64,000 nt of DNA from Metallosphaera tengchongensis (lineage in GTDB: Archaea; Thermoproteota; Thermoprotei_A; Sulfolobales; Sulfolobaceae), in assembly GCF_013343295.1 (NCBI RefSeq), contig NZ_CP049074.1:1717501-1781500 (forward strand). Direction: 5' to 3'. Positions within the stretch are counted from its first letter, which is position 1. Each line of letters begins with the position of its first letter. The notes beneath the pieces were generated by a model. It was not told the DNA's origin. It worked only from the letters and a program-made list of their open reading frames with translations, and ran no database searches. A program made the position numbers and the translations under genes. This document shows positions 46,552-54,993 of this stretch, piece after piece.

Positions 46552-47025
46552 ATGACAAAGGAACTTACTCCCCTAGAGAAGCTCCAGTTGATGGTTCCTG
46601 GCTATAGGGGGTATAAGGCTAAGGACTTAGTGAGACAGGATGACTTTTTAATAAGGAATTCCGTTAAGCAGAAGCTGGAGAACGCTCTAAACAAGTTAGG
46701 AGAGCTAGAGGCGATCACTGCGTCGTCCTCTCCGTTCTCCCCTGAGCTTAAGAAGATGGAGTTTATAGCATCTAAGATAAGGAGCTTTATTGGTGAGTTG
46801 ACTGCCATGCAGGGAGGAGGATCAGACGTTTACGCGAGGTTTAAGATAACGACTGAACAGCTGGACGAGATAGTGAAGAACGATCTTAATATGATTAACG
46901 TGGCAGAAGAGATTTACAATAGCATAGCTTCGGGAAATATTAACCAAGTTGACCCACTACTAAACAAGTTGAGGGAAATCATTATTGGTAGACAGAAGCT
47001 GTTCTTCCCACAAGAGTACAGATGA
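46552..47025 (+). CDS. Helical protein of unknown function
   Basis: A 157 aa soluble protein, nearly all helix (LTPLEKLQLMVPGYRGYKAKDL at the start; MINVAEEIYNSIASGN and PLLNKLREIIIG near the end). No family is recognised by motif, but the MVPGYRGY start is distinctive. A TATA-like tttttaatt lies 26 bases upstream, suggesting a leaderless gene. An SPFH gene follows on the other strand. Confidence 0.5.
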   Translation: MTKELTPLEKLQLMVPGYRGYKAKDLVRQDDFLIRNSVKQKLENALNKLGELEAITASSSPFSPELKKMEFIASKIRSFIGELTAMQGGGSDVYARFKITTEQLDEIVKNDLNMINVAEEIYNSIASGNINQVDPLLNKLREIIIGRQKLFFPQEYR

Positions 47026-47035
47026 CGAGGGGATA

Positions 47036-47064
47036 GCAAACCTCTCCCGTTGGGGCATGGGAGT
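47036..47064 (+). repeat. Possible degraded IS200/IS605 end
   Basis: The run agcaaacctctcccgttggg then gcatgggag resembles the hairpin copies at 19651 and 45495 (aaacctc-gccc...gggc) but is weaker. A further candidate (taagccctacctgggctt) lies near 47204-47221. The 47026-47326 gap otherwise holds no clear gene. Confidence 0.3.
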
Positions 47065-47326
47065 TACATCTAAATTCTTTAAGGGTACGGAGTTTAAGCT
47101 TTTCATTGAATGGAAAAGTTGATAAAATGTCGACGTATACACTTTAGGTAAAAAGGCGTTGGATGGGCTTGACCTAGCTAACTCTGGAGACCGATGTGTA
47201 CAAGGTAAGCCCTACCTGGGCTTATAGGGAAACACATGCTCTTAAACTACCTTCGGCAATCAATTTAGGACTCTAAGGTTCTCTACCCTTAAAAACATCA
47301 AACGTGAACTTTGATCGTTGACGTCC

Positions 47327-47752
47327 TTAGCTTAAGGAGGACGCCACGCCTCCTACCACTCCGTTAATAACGTTAAAGGCTATAACTAAACCCACGTATG
47401 TCTGCAAATAATTGGTAGTGATAGCGTAAGGGAGTAACGAGAGAACTAGGTAACCCACTGATACGTAAATAACTAGTTTCCTGACCTCTTTCAACTCCCT
47501 CTGAATGGTGACGCTCCTAACTGGCAAAGCGAACGCCAACAACACTAGAATTACCAATATCTGAACGACCCCCTCAACTGGGGATATCACTAGAGACCTG
47601 ATGGGAGATATGGAGAATTGAAAAGGAGGGTAAAAGGCTTTGACCAACAGGGAGACAACTGCGGTAACTATTGTTAGGATGAAGGAGTAGCCTATGCCAG
47701 CCGCTACGCTCCAGCTAAGAGCCCTGGGGTTTGCTCTGCTCGTTACTCTCAC
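47327..47752 (-). CDS. Four-helix membrane protein of unknown function
   Basis: A 141 aa hydrophobic protein with about four membrane segments (about 15-36, 58-77, 92-108, 115-136) and short basic ends. It overlaps the SPFH gene by 38 bases, so it is cotranscribed and may be its membrane partner. No family recognised. Confidence 0.55.
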   Translation of the reverse strand: MRVTSRANPRALSWSVAAGIGYSFILTIVTAVVSLLVKAFYPPFQFSISPIRSLVISPVEGVVQILVILVLLAFALPVRSVTIQRELKEVRKLVIYVSVGYLVLSLLPYAITTNYLQTYVGLVIAFNVINGVVGGVASSLS

Positions 47753-48590
47753 CCTTCTCAGAGCCCATGGAGAACTGGAGTAGCCTTTGAGGTAGGTTTA
47801 CAAGTGTAGCCAGGTTGGGGTAGTATGGCATCCCTATGGCCATGTTTACGCTAGCTGGATTCCCCTGTTCAGTCAATATTCTTGCTAACCCCATCCTTAC
47901 TGCTCTCTCCACCTCTAACCCTAGGTCCCTCAACTGGATTATCCTCCTAAGTTCGGGATCCTCAGGGATAAGCCTGGTCACCCTGACTGATATCAGCTCG
48001 ACGCCTATCTCAGCCAGGAACTGCTTCAAGGCTGCAGTAATCGCAGTGGAGATATCGGAGAACTTCTTGTACACGTCCACTAGCTTGACCTGATTAAGGA
48101 TTGAACTTACCTCTTGGTCCACAACTGGTGCAAGATAAGCTGCAAGTTCTCCGTCCTTGAAGAAGAGTCCAGAGAACTGAATGTTCGTCACTAATTTAGC
48201 AGCGTCCGTTACCCTGTAATATACTGCTACCTCATAGTCCAAAGGAACAAGATCGTCCGTCTGACTTTTACCTTGGATCCTCACCTCATGTCTGGTCATG
48301 GAGGTGAAGAAGGCTATGGTGTCAAAGGGCAATTGGTTGTACCTAAACCTTGAGAGGAAGTTGGAGAGTGGATTTTGGGGAGACTGGATGTTGTGAGTCC
48401 CTGGGGGTAGAACAGCCTGAACCTGTCCCTGGATAACGACCACACAGTTCTCCTGAGGTTGTACGATGAAAATCGATTTGGAAGTGATTTGCTCCCTAGG
48501 ATACCTAAAAAGGAGAACGTCAGGAGCCATGAAAGAAGTTCCATCTTCCCTCTCCGTGCTTATAACTTGACCTCTGATTTGAAGAGACAT
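47715..48590 (-). CDS. SPFH/Band-7 domain protein
   Basis: A 291 aa protein. IVQPQENCVVVIQGQVQAVLPPGTHNI and DYEVAVYYRVTDAAKLV with QFLAEIGVELISVRVTRLIPEDPEL follow the SPFH (stomatin/band 7) plan of strands and a long helix. There is no N-terminal membrane helix, so it may sit on the membrane through the small protein encoded next. The tail (KGESNEQSKPQGS) is polar. Its exact role is unknown. Confidence 0.8.
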   Translation of the reverse strand: MSLQIRGQVISTEREDGTSFMAPDVLLFRYPREQITSKSIFIVQPQENCVVVIQGQVQAVLPPGTHNIQSPQNPLSNFLSRFRYNQLPFDTIAFFTSMTRHEVRIQGKSQTDDLVPLDYEVAVYYRVTDAAKLVTNIQFSGLFFKDGELAAYLAPVVDQEVSSILNQVKLVDVYKKFSDISTAITAALKQFLAEIGVELISVRVTRLIPEDPELRRIIQLRDLGLEVERAVRMGLARILTEQGNPASVNMAIGMPYYPNLATLVNLPQRLLQFSMGSEKGESNEQSKPQGS

Positions 48591-48793
48591 ATGAAATTAA
48601 GATGCAGGAACATTATAAACTTTTTCCATATAATTTCCTCTCATAGCAAAAGACTGAAACAGCCAATTTTTACTTAGAAACCTTAACAATTGAGAAAAGC
48701 CAGGGTAGGGAATAAGTCAGAACTTATCAATTTCGAAGGTTGAAGTTTCTAGACGCACTTTCATTTGTGCCCAACTTAAGGTCAGAAAAAACC

Positions 48794-49081
48794 TCATGGA
48801 ATAATTTTCCTTACTCTAGCCTGCCTCTCGATCTCCTTGAGTATTTCATCAATCTCCTTTAGGTTCCACTTCGCCTTAACTTGATCTAAAGTCTCCTTCC
48901 TCTCCTGATACACCTTTATGATGACCTCGCTTACTAACCTGTGGGCTGGGCTACCGTGACCGGTCTTTACGCCTGCCTTCTGGAACATAACCCTTAGCTC
49001 AGGGCTCTCCTCTATCTCATCCACCACGCACAGTGGGGCCTCCTTTACCTCTACCTTTGAGCTCTTAACTGTCCATTCCAT
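48794..49081 (-). CDS. Small helical protein of unknown function
   Basis: A 95 aa protein with charged helical ends (EIEESPELRVMFQKAGVK, VYQERKETLDQVKAKW). No family is recognised. The short VDEIEESPELR and the AHRLVSEVII helix might be a nucleic-acid-binding or structural module, but nothing proves it. It is separated by 203 bases from the SPFH gene. Confidence 0.45.
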   Translation of the reverse strand: MEWTVKSSKVEVKEAPLCVVDEIEESPELRVMFQKAGVKTGHGSPAHRLVSEVIIKVYQERKETLDQVKAKWNLKEIDEILKEIERQARVRKIIP

Positions 49082-49202
49082 GCAACTGTATTAACTTTTG
49101 AACTATAAAAGATTGAGATCTTAATTTTTGAAATACGGTCAACTAGTTTATAATAAAGAAACGGGGAAAGGTGTATTTACCCATCTCACGTAGTTTAACC
49201 CC

Positions 49203-49994
49203 ATGAGGTTAAGTAAAGAGGTGGAAGTACTCCCCGGAAGTCCCAACACCCTAATATATCAAGGGAGGGCTGTGGTGGACTTAGGTGGTAAGAACTCTTC
49301 AGTGGATGTGAACGCAGAGCTACAGCTAGCTACACACGGCCACATGGACCACATAGCCGGTCTTTTGAAGAACTCTAAGAGGAAGTTCATTCCCAAGGAG
49401 GATCTTTGGGCCCTATCCCTCATGGGGAGGAGGGTGATGACCTACGGGTTTAGTTCTAAGGACTCGTCACTTTTCACCTTTGACCTGATAAAGGATAGCA
49501 TTTCCATTGAACCGGGAGATTCGGAAGTGGAAGTGGTGAAACTACCCGGACACACTCCAGGACATAGCGGGTACATCCTAGGGGACACCCTGTATGCGGG
49601 GGACGCGTTCTTTGGGAAAAAAGTCCTGGAAGGTTTCGTATTCCCTTTCTACTTAGACTTTTGGCAGGCAATGGAGTCCCTGGAGAAGCTAAGGGATATT
49701 GCTAAGGGAGTCAACAACTTAGTGATATCCCATGGACCGATACAAGAGGCGAAAAAGATGAGGGAACTCTTGGAATACAATTTGGAGTACGGGGCTAAAC
49801 TGGTGAAGTGGGTTAAGGAAGAGATAAGCACTCCCTCCACAGCAGAACAGGTCGTTGTACGAGTGATGAGAAGGCTGGGTGCAAAGATTTCTCCAGCTAA
49901 CGTGTTCCTAAACGAGATCGTAGTCAAGTCAATATTGGCCCAAGTTGGTAGGGCTGAGGTGGGAGATGACGGAGTGATCTTCGTAAGTAACTGA
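49203..49994 (+). CDS. Metallo-beta-lactamase-fold hydrolase
   Basis: A 263 aa protein with the metal motif THGHMDHIAG (about residue 43), KLPGHTPGHSGYILGDTLYAGDAFFG (histidine and aspartate), and VISHGP near 180. This is a complete zinc site of the glyoxalase-II/MBL fold. The substrate is unknown. Confidence 0.87.
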   Translation: MRLSKEVEVLPGSPNTLIYQGRAVVDLGGKNSSVDVNAELQLATHGHMDHIAGLLKNSKRKFIPKEDLWALSLMGRRVMTYGFSSKDSSLFTFDLIKDSISIEPGDSEVEVVKLPGHTPGHSGYILGDTLYAGDAFFGKKVLEGFVFPFYLDFWQAMESLEKLRDIAKGVNNLVISHGPIQEAKKMRELLEYNLEYGAKLVKWVKEEISTPSTAEQVVVRVMRRLGAKISPANVFLNEIVVKSILAQVGRAEVGDDGVIFVSN

Positions 49995-50080
49995 GACAAA
50001 GGGGAGGTTTAATGGAAATTTAAACGTCTTGTACGAGGGGTGACCAGCAAGGTCTCATCTAAAGTTTTTCACGTCACGGA

Positions 50081-51232
50081 CTAGGCTAAGGTGTTCTGTA
50101 CAGCCCTAACTCCCTCCCCCAAGTTAATAGGTTCTCCCATCCTCTTGAGTACTCTTTCCAGAACTGCAATGGTAGTCACGGCGTCGTTGGGGTTTACCCA
50201 GCCCATATGTCCTATCCTAAAGTACTTACCTGCCAAGGCAGGGTGAACTCCTGGGGCGAGCTCAAGCCCTTCAGATACCACAGCCTTAAGGACCTCAGAA
50301 GGGTTAGCCTTCTTCACTATCACCCCAGTTACCGTGTTGCTGTAGGCCTCAGGTTTCCTTGCCACTATGTCCAACCCCATACTTTCGATCCCTGCCCTTA
50401 TTCCCTTTGCCACTCTCTCATGTCTCTTTATCCTGTTCTCTAGGCCCTCCCTTTCCATGAGCTCAAACGCTTTCACCAACATGAATATGAGGTGGACTGG
50501 GAGAGTGGCGAAGTAGGAACCCTTCCCCTCTTCCAGGTTTCTCATGACGTCTACCCAGTTCTTAAGGTTTAGGTAATACCCAGCCACAGACTCTTCCGAC
50601 AACCTTGAGACCGCCCTCTCGGAGAGGACCAGAAGGCCTGCTCCAGGTGGAACTCCAATGGCTTTTTGGCTGGCTGTCAGATAGATGTCCACCTGGTTAT
50701 CCTTGGCCTTCACCGTCTCTGCACCCACACTACTGACACCGTCAACTGCTATGAGGTCTACCTTGTCCCTGATCCTCTTGGTCACTTCACCTATGGGTTC
50801 CTTAACTCCAGTACTGGTCTCCACATGCGTCATGGTTACCAGGCTGTACTTCTCTTCCTCCACGGCCTTCTCCACTTCCTCCGGTTTCACGTACTCCCCT
50901 GGATTTGCCTTGAGGACGTCCACCGCAACTGAGTACCTGTTGAAGATCGCCTTCCATCTGTCTCCGAATACACCGTTGGAAACTACGAGGACCTTGTCTC
51001 CCCTCCTCAAGACAGATGCCACGCTCTCCATGGCTGAGGTCCCTCCCCCTGGGATAATGAACGGTTGATAAGTCTCGTCTGCTCCCATCAATTTCCGAAG
51101 GTACTTTAGGGAGAAAGACATAGCATCAATGAACTCTTGAGAGGTGAACCCAGTGTCCCCTCGAAGACCCGCAACTAAAATATCATAGTCTATGGTGACT
51201 GGACCTACGTGCATGAGAAGTTTTCTAGTCAT
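50081..51232 (-). CDS. Class V PLP-dependent aminotransferase (serine/alanine-glyoxylate type)
   Basis: A 383 aa enzyme. The PLP lysine is Lys190 in [12 protein letters not shown], with Asp164 in [10 protein letters not shown] stacking near the cofactor. The GGGTSAMES phosphate-binding loop is near 62-70. The family covers serine-pyruvate, alanine-glyoxylate and serine-glyoxylate aminotransferases. The gap beyond it (51233-51697) is without a gene but includes a possible transposon-end trace around 51340-51400 and an AT-rich tract. Confidence 0.9.
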   Translation of the reverse strand: MTRKLLMHVGPVTIDYDILVAGLRGDTGFTSQEFIDAMSFSLKYLRKLMGADETYQPFIIPGGGTSAMESVASVLRRGDKVLVVSNGVFGDRWKAIFNRYSVAVDVLKANPGEYVKPEEVEKAVEEEKYSLVTMTHVETSTGVKEPIGEVTKRIRDKVDLIAVDGVSSVGAETVKAKDNQVDIYLTASQKAIGVPPGAGLLVLSERAVSRLSEESVAGYYLNLKNWVDVMRNLEEGKGSYFATLPVHLIFMLVKAFELMEREGLENRIKRHERVAKGIRAGIESMGLDIVARKPEAYSNTVTGVIVKKANPSEVLKAVVSEGLELAPGVHPALAGKYFRIGHMGWVNPNDAVTTIAVLERVLKRMGEPINLGEGVRAVQNTLA

Positions 51233-51663
51233 AATATTACCTCACCTCTGTGCTTAAATCTGTTGCTAATTTCTCAGAGGCATGAATTTTCGGTTACCAT
51301 GCTTAAACTTCAATTTACCCACTCTGCGGAAACAAGGTTTTTCACCCACCCAGCGCTTGCCCTGCCCGAAGGAAGTTCGTGAAGAGGCAGGGAAGTCATA
51401 GGGATGTAGTTCCCCTGTTTAACCCCTTGAAAGCTGCTTATATAGCCCCGTTTAGGTCCGAGGAGCTCCATGCCTCACTATCCTTTAGGTGGTAGATGGT
51501 TGAGGATTAAACCCCAACGCTTGAACAACAATTAAACAAGAGGAGTGAAAGTGTAGGGACAAACGGTTAAACCCACCTTACCTTACCTTAATTTAAGTTA
51601 TCCCAAAAAATCCTTTCAATAACACCGATTAAGACCGAGGCTGAATGACCGTCGGTACCTAGT

Positions 51664-51675
51664 TAAATTTTAAAG
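51664..51675 (+). promoter_or_regulatory. TATA-like box of the tRNA gene
   Basis: The run taaattttaaag is centred about 29 bases before the first tRNA base at 51698. Confidence 0.5.
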
Positions 51676-51697
51676 GTGTAAGCGTATTAGATTAATT

Positions 51698-51790
51698 GCC
51701 GCGGTAGTATAGCCCGGTCAAGCGAAAGCGCCGGAAGTATGCAGGCCTCTCAAGCCTGTGGCCCGGGTTCAAATCCCGGTCGCGGCACCA
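51698..51790 (+). tRNA. tRNA-Glu (anticodon CTC) with a 15-base D-loop insertion
   Basis: The acceptor arm gccgcgg pairs with tcgcggc, followed by A73 and an encoded CCA. The anticodon stem is caggc/gcctg with loop ctctcaa, giving anticodon CTC at 51749-51751. The T-arm is ccggg-ttcaaat-cccgg. The D-arm (gtat/gtat, using G-U pairs) encloses a loop enlarged by agcgaaagcgccgga at 51721-51735. Without it the tRNA is 75 bases plus CCA. The insertion could be a noncanonical archaeal intron. Confidence 0.85.
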
Positions 51791-51976
51791 TCTTTCCTTT
51801 AAACGCACTAGAAATGTTCCAATGGTCTCATCTAAAAGGCCTAGATAGTTCTGACTTTCCTTACTACCTTCGTCCCTATAAAAAGGAGAACTTCACCTTT
51901 CAGAGAGAGGGAGGATCTCAGTTAGAGCAACAAAAGGCCGCAGTAGTCTGAACGTTGAATTTGGGAAAATCCTTAA

Positions 51977-52678
51977 ATGGATATCATCGTCCTCCATCTC
52001 ATGAAAGTCTGGCAAATAGTCCTTATCATAGTAGTGATCGTCGCGGTTGCCTTGTCAACCCTCATAATTGCTCATCGCACCAGTAATCCCCCTGTAAATC
52101 AAACTGTAAGTCCTGTAAAGAACGTTACATCCCCTCCCCCAGCCCCTTCCAACTCCTCAAGTTCCATGAACACGACTTCCATCAAGTCCAATAACGTCAC
52201 TAATGTCACAGTGAAGACCAATTCCACCACCGTTAAGTTACCGAGCGGAGCGTCTCCACTTAATTATAATGCCTCCAACAGGACGGTGTTCATATACCTC
52301 TATGCGTCCAACCAGGATCCCAATCCCCTCAACTTCAATGGCACCACTTACGGTACAATGAAGATTTACGTCCCAGAGAACTGGAGCTTATACTTCACCT
52401 TCTACAACCCAGAGCCCCTGGGTCATGCCTTGGCCGTTGTCCAGAACAACACTGCTGAACCTAATCAGCTTGAGCTCTCTCAAAACGGAAAGATAATCTT
52501 CGAGATCGGTTACAACGGAGGGAATGGGATTTCAGGGGGCGTCAGCGTATCAGGTCTGTTAACTCAGTTACCTCGCGGTTATTACTGGATAGCCTGCCCA
52601 ATACCCGGTCACGCCCAGAGTGGGATGTGGATTGACCTGATTTCAACTAACGTTACAGTACCCTATGTAGTAACTTAA
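51977..52678 (+). CDS. Sulfocyanin-type blue copper protein
   Basis: A 233 aa membrane-anchored cupredoxin. The anchor is about residues 10-32; a second start at 52001 fits a leaderless gene with TATA-like ccttaaatgg. A Ser/Thr/Asn-rich linker (35-90) is full of N-glycosylation sequons. The copper ligands are His150, Cys207, His212 and Met217 in YYWIACPIPGHAQSGMW. Sulfocyanins carry electrons to terminal oxidases in Sulfolobales. The motif is intact. Confidence 0.88.
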   Translation: MDIIVLHLMKVWQIVLIIVVIVAVALSTLIIAHRTSNPPVNQTVSPVKNVTSPPPAPSNSSSSMNTTSIKSNNVTNVTVKTNSTTVKLPSGASPLNYNASNRTVFIYLYASNQDPNPLNFNGTTYGTMKIYVPENWSLYFTFYNPEPLGHALAVVQNNTAEPNQLELSQNGKIIFEIGYNGGNGISGGVSVSGLLTQLPRGYYWIACPIPGHAQSGMWIDLISTNVTVPYVVT

Positions 52679-52699
52679 ATTTACGAAAAACTAGAAAAA

Positions 52700-53029
52700 T
52701 CACTTTATTGGGAGTTGGGAAAGGAAACTCCTGATGGAATTAATCAACTTATATACTAAACCATCGACGATCCTCCTGTAAAGGAAGATGAGGAAGTACC
52801 TCACCTTTAGGACTGTTAGTATCTTTTTCGCTATCCTCTCTTGCTCCAGTAGGTTCCTCTTGAGCCATTCTGAGTAAACTGCACCCTTGAGGCTCTTGAT
52901 GAACTCCATGAAGTCCCTTATGACCAGCATAAGGTCCTTAATCTTACTGGTTCTAAGGTTAACCTCGTATTCTTCATATCTCTTCTTCAAGAGACCCCCG
53001 TCTATGATATCATTAAATGTGACAGTCAT
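52700..53029 (-). CDS. Small helical protein, possibly GINS-like
   Basis: A 109 aa, wholly helical, basic protein. The pattern TSKIKDLMLVIRDFMEFIKSLK...LLEQERIAKKILTVLKVRYFL is reminiscent of the helical A-domain of GINS (Gins15) replication subunits, which end with a conserved Ile-Leu-Arg-rich helix. The match is by pattern only; no unique motif proves it. It is convergent with the sulfocyanin gene. Confidence 0.35.
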   Translation of the reverse strand: MTVTFNDIIDGGLLKKRYEEYEVNLRTSKIKDLMLVIRDFMEFIKSLKGAVYSEWLKRNLLEQERIAKKILTVLKVRYFLIFLYRRIVDGLVYKLINSIRSFLSQLPIK

Positions 53030-53220
53030 ACTACTAATATTATTTATTGGTAATATTATTTAGGGCGTGGGGTTCAACAGCGATCAATTAAACATATAAT
53101 CTCAATGATTCAGGGCTTTATTTCAAATATTTTGAGGAATGGTTGCCAGAAGTTAAGACATTGATTTACACACATTAAAAAGGTCAGGGGGCACATCTAG
53201 TCTAAGAGGCAAAAAAGGAG

Positions 53221-53703
53221 ATGAGACTTGAGGACCGGGTACTGAGGTGGAAGATGTTCTCCGAGGTCTGTAGTAGGTTCGCCTCTGAGGCCTTTTACGA
53301 TTATCCGCTCCTTATGGCCCTTCAGATCAACGAGATGGAGACAGAGCTCGAGGAAATAATGAACAAGTTCTTCCGGGATAACCTTGTCCTGAAGGGGGAG
53401 AAATACCAGGCGAGGAGGGGCAGCTTCTACTTTGACGATGAGAACGCTACTGAGGGCTATGAGAATGACTACCTGGCCTTCCAGGTTATATATGCTGATA
53501 AGAGGGAGTACCTATCGGAGAAGGAGGAACTGCTAAAGGGCCTAAAGGAGGATTCTGAAGAGACCGAGGACGCGGAGATCTACGCCTTCATAACGACCCT
53601 AATGGAGTACACCTTAACTGCCCTCCTTTTTAAGGGCAGGGAAGGGGAGCCAGACTGCGTCAAGAACAAGAAGTGCTATCTATCGCTTAAGTATAAGAAG
53701 TGA
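53221..53703 (+). CDS. Protein of unknown function
   Basis: A 160 aa acidic helical protein (MFSEVCSRFASEAFYDYPLLMAL, EELLKGLKEDSEETEDAEIYAFI). It has four cysteines, two of them in CVKNKKC. A purine-rich aaaaaagga just before the ATG acts as a ribosome-binding site. No family recognised. It is divergent from the helical gene at 52700. Confidence 0.5.
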   Translation: MRLEDRVLRWKMFSEVCSRFASEAFYDYPLLMALQINEMETELEEIMNKFFRDNLVLKGEKYQARRGSFYFDDENATEGYENDYLAFQVIYADKREYLSEKEELLKGLKEDSEETEDAEIYAFITTLMEYTLTALLFKGREGEPDCVKNKKCYLSLKYKK

Positions 53704-53765
53704 AGCCGAATCAGGGGAGGTCAAAGCTTCCAGCTTACCTTACCAGAGAGGAGACCTGGGACTAT

Positions 53766-54929
53766 TTACTCTAACCATTTCGATGTCCATCTAAAGAGTA
53801 ATCCGCCAATAACGGTAGAGAACAGGGCCATGAGTACAACGGCGCTAAACTCGGCTGAATTCAGTGCACCTACACTCAGGCCTATGGATCCCACAACTAA
53901 CCCTGTTTCGCCCCTTGGAACCATACCCAAAGAGGTGGAGATCGAAGCTTTCAAGTTCCTTAGGGCAAGGTAAGCAAAGGGGAGTACTCCTAGGATCTTG
54001 AACGCAACAGCTATTGCAGTAATCTCCAGGGCTAAGAGCAGTTGGTTCATATTAATAGCAGCTACGTCGACTTGGGCCCCTACTGTGACGAAGAATATGC
54101 TCCCGAAAACAGAGAGAAGAACTGTCACCAGTTGGTGTACTCTCTCCTTCTTAACGCTCTCAGCTAGGGCTACTCCAGCTATAAATGAAGATATCACAGG
54201 GGAGAAGTTGAGGGAGGTCATGAGGGCCGTGAGACCGAAGATGATCAACATGGAGAACTCCTCGATGTAGACATCTCCCAATCTGTTGGCCACGATGGGT
54301 ATAACCTTTATGGAGACCAGGAAGATCACAGCCCAAGCCACGATATAAAACACCGTAGCTTTGGCTATGGCCAGGGGAGAGCTCTGGCCTGCCAGAGTAC
54401 CTAGAATTATGGAAAGGAGCACTAAATCAACCACGTCGTCGGTTGAAGCCATGGACATCAGTAGGTCGATCCCTCTTCCCTTAAGCTTCCCGCTCTCTAT
54501 TATAGATGCAGCTGCAGCCATGCTGGTCGCCCCCACAGCGGATCCCAGAATTAGGGCAGAGTCGGTTCCTACGCTGTTGGAGAAAGCCAGGAACGCAGCT
54601 AGGAAAGGTAAAATGGCACCTAGTGTTGCCCCAAGTATTCCATGTACGCCTGAGTTTTTAATGGGAGAAATTCCATGCTCTAGGCCTGAGGAGAAGATGA
54701 GGAGTATCATTGAGAACTCAGATATGAAGAGTAGATAGTTATTGAGAGTGAAGATCTTAACTCCAGTTGCGGAGTCTATGAGGCCACCTAAAGCGTAGGG
54801 ACTTAAAAGAAGACCTGCCAAGATTTCCCCTATGAGTGAAGGTACTGAGACTTTGCTCAACGATGTCCTCAACGCTTCGGCCACGAAGATCATTACTGAA
54901 ATCTCAAGTAGAACTAGAGTAACATCCAT
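53766..54929 (-). CDS. CPA2-family cation/proton antiporter
   Basis: A 387 aa protein with about 11-12 membrane segments. The GSAVGATSMAAAASIIESGKL stretch and the STDDVVDLVLLSII stretch with its DD pair are the transport-site features of KefB-like Na+(K+)/H+ antiporters. There is no C-terminal TrkA domain. It likely moves Na+ or K+ against protons. Confidence 0.85.
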   Translation of the reverse strand: MDVTLVLLEISVMIFVAEALRTSLSKVSVPSLIGEILAGLLLSPYALGGLIDSATGVKIFTLNNYLLFISEFSMILLIFSSGLEHGISPIKNSGVHGILGATLGAILPFLAAFLAFSNSVGTDSALILGSAVGATSMAAAASIIESGKLKGRGIDLLMSMASTDDVVDLVLLSIILGTLAGQSSPLAIAKATVFYIVAWAVIFLVSIKVIPIVANRLGDVYIEEFSMLIIFGLTALMTSLNFSPVISSFIAGVALAESVKKERVHQLVTVLLSVFGSIFFVTVGAQVDVAAINMNQLLLALEITAIAVAFKILGVLPFAYLALRNLKASISTSLGMVPRGETGLVVGSIGLSVGALNSAEFSAVVLMALFSTVIGGLLFRWTSKWLE

Positions 54930-54993
54930 GAATTTCTTAAACGAACCTGAAACTTAAATGATTTCTGTGTTGCATTAAGTAAAACACCTCTTA

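Noticed and set aside
51739-51951. A 70-codon ORF beginning inside the tRNA gene
   Set aside because: It begins within tRNA-Glu and has no recognisable protein features.
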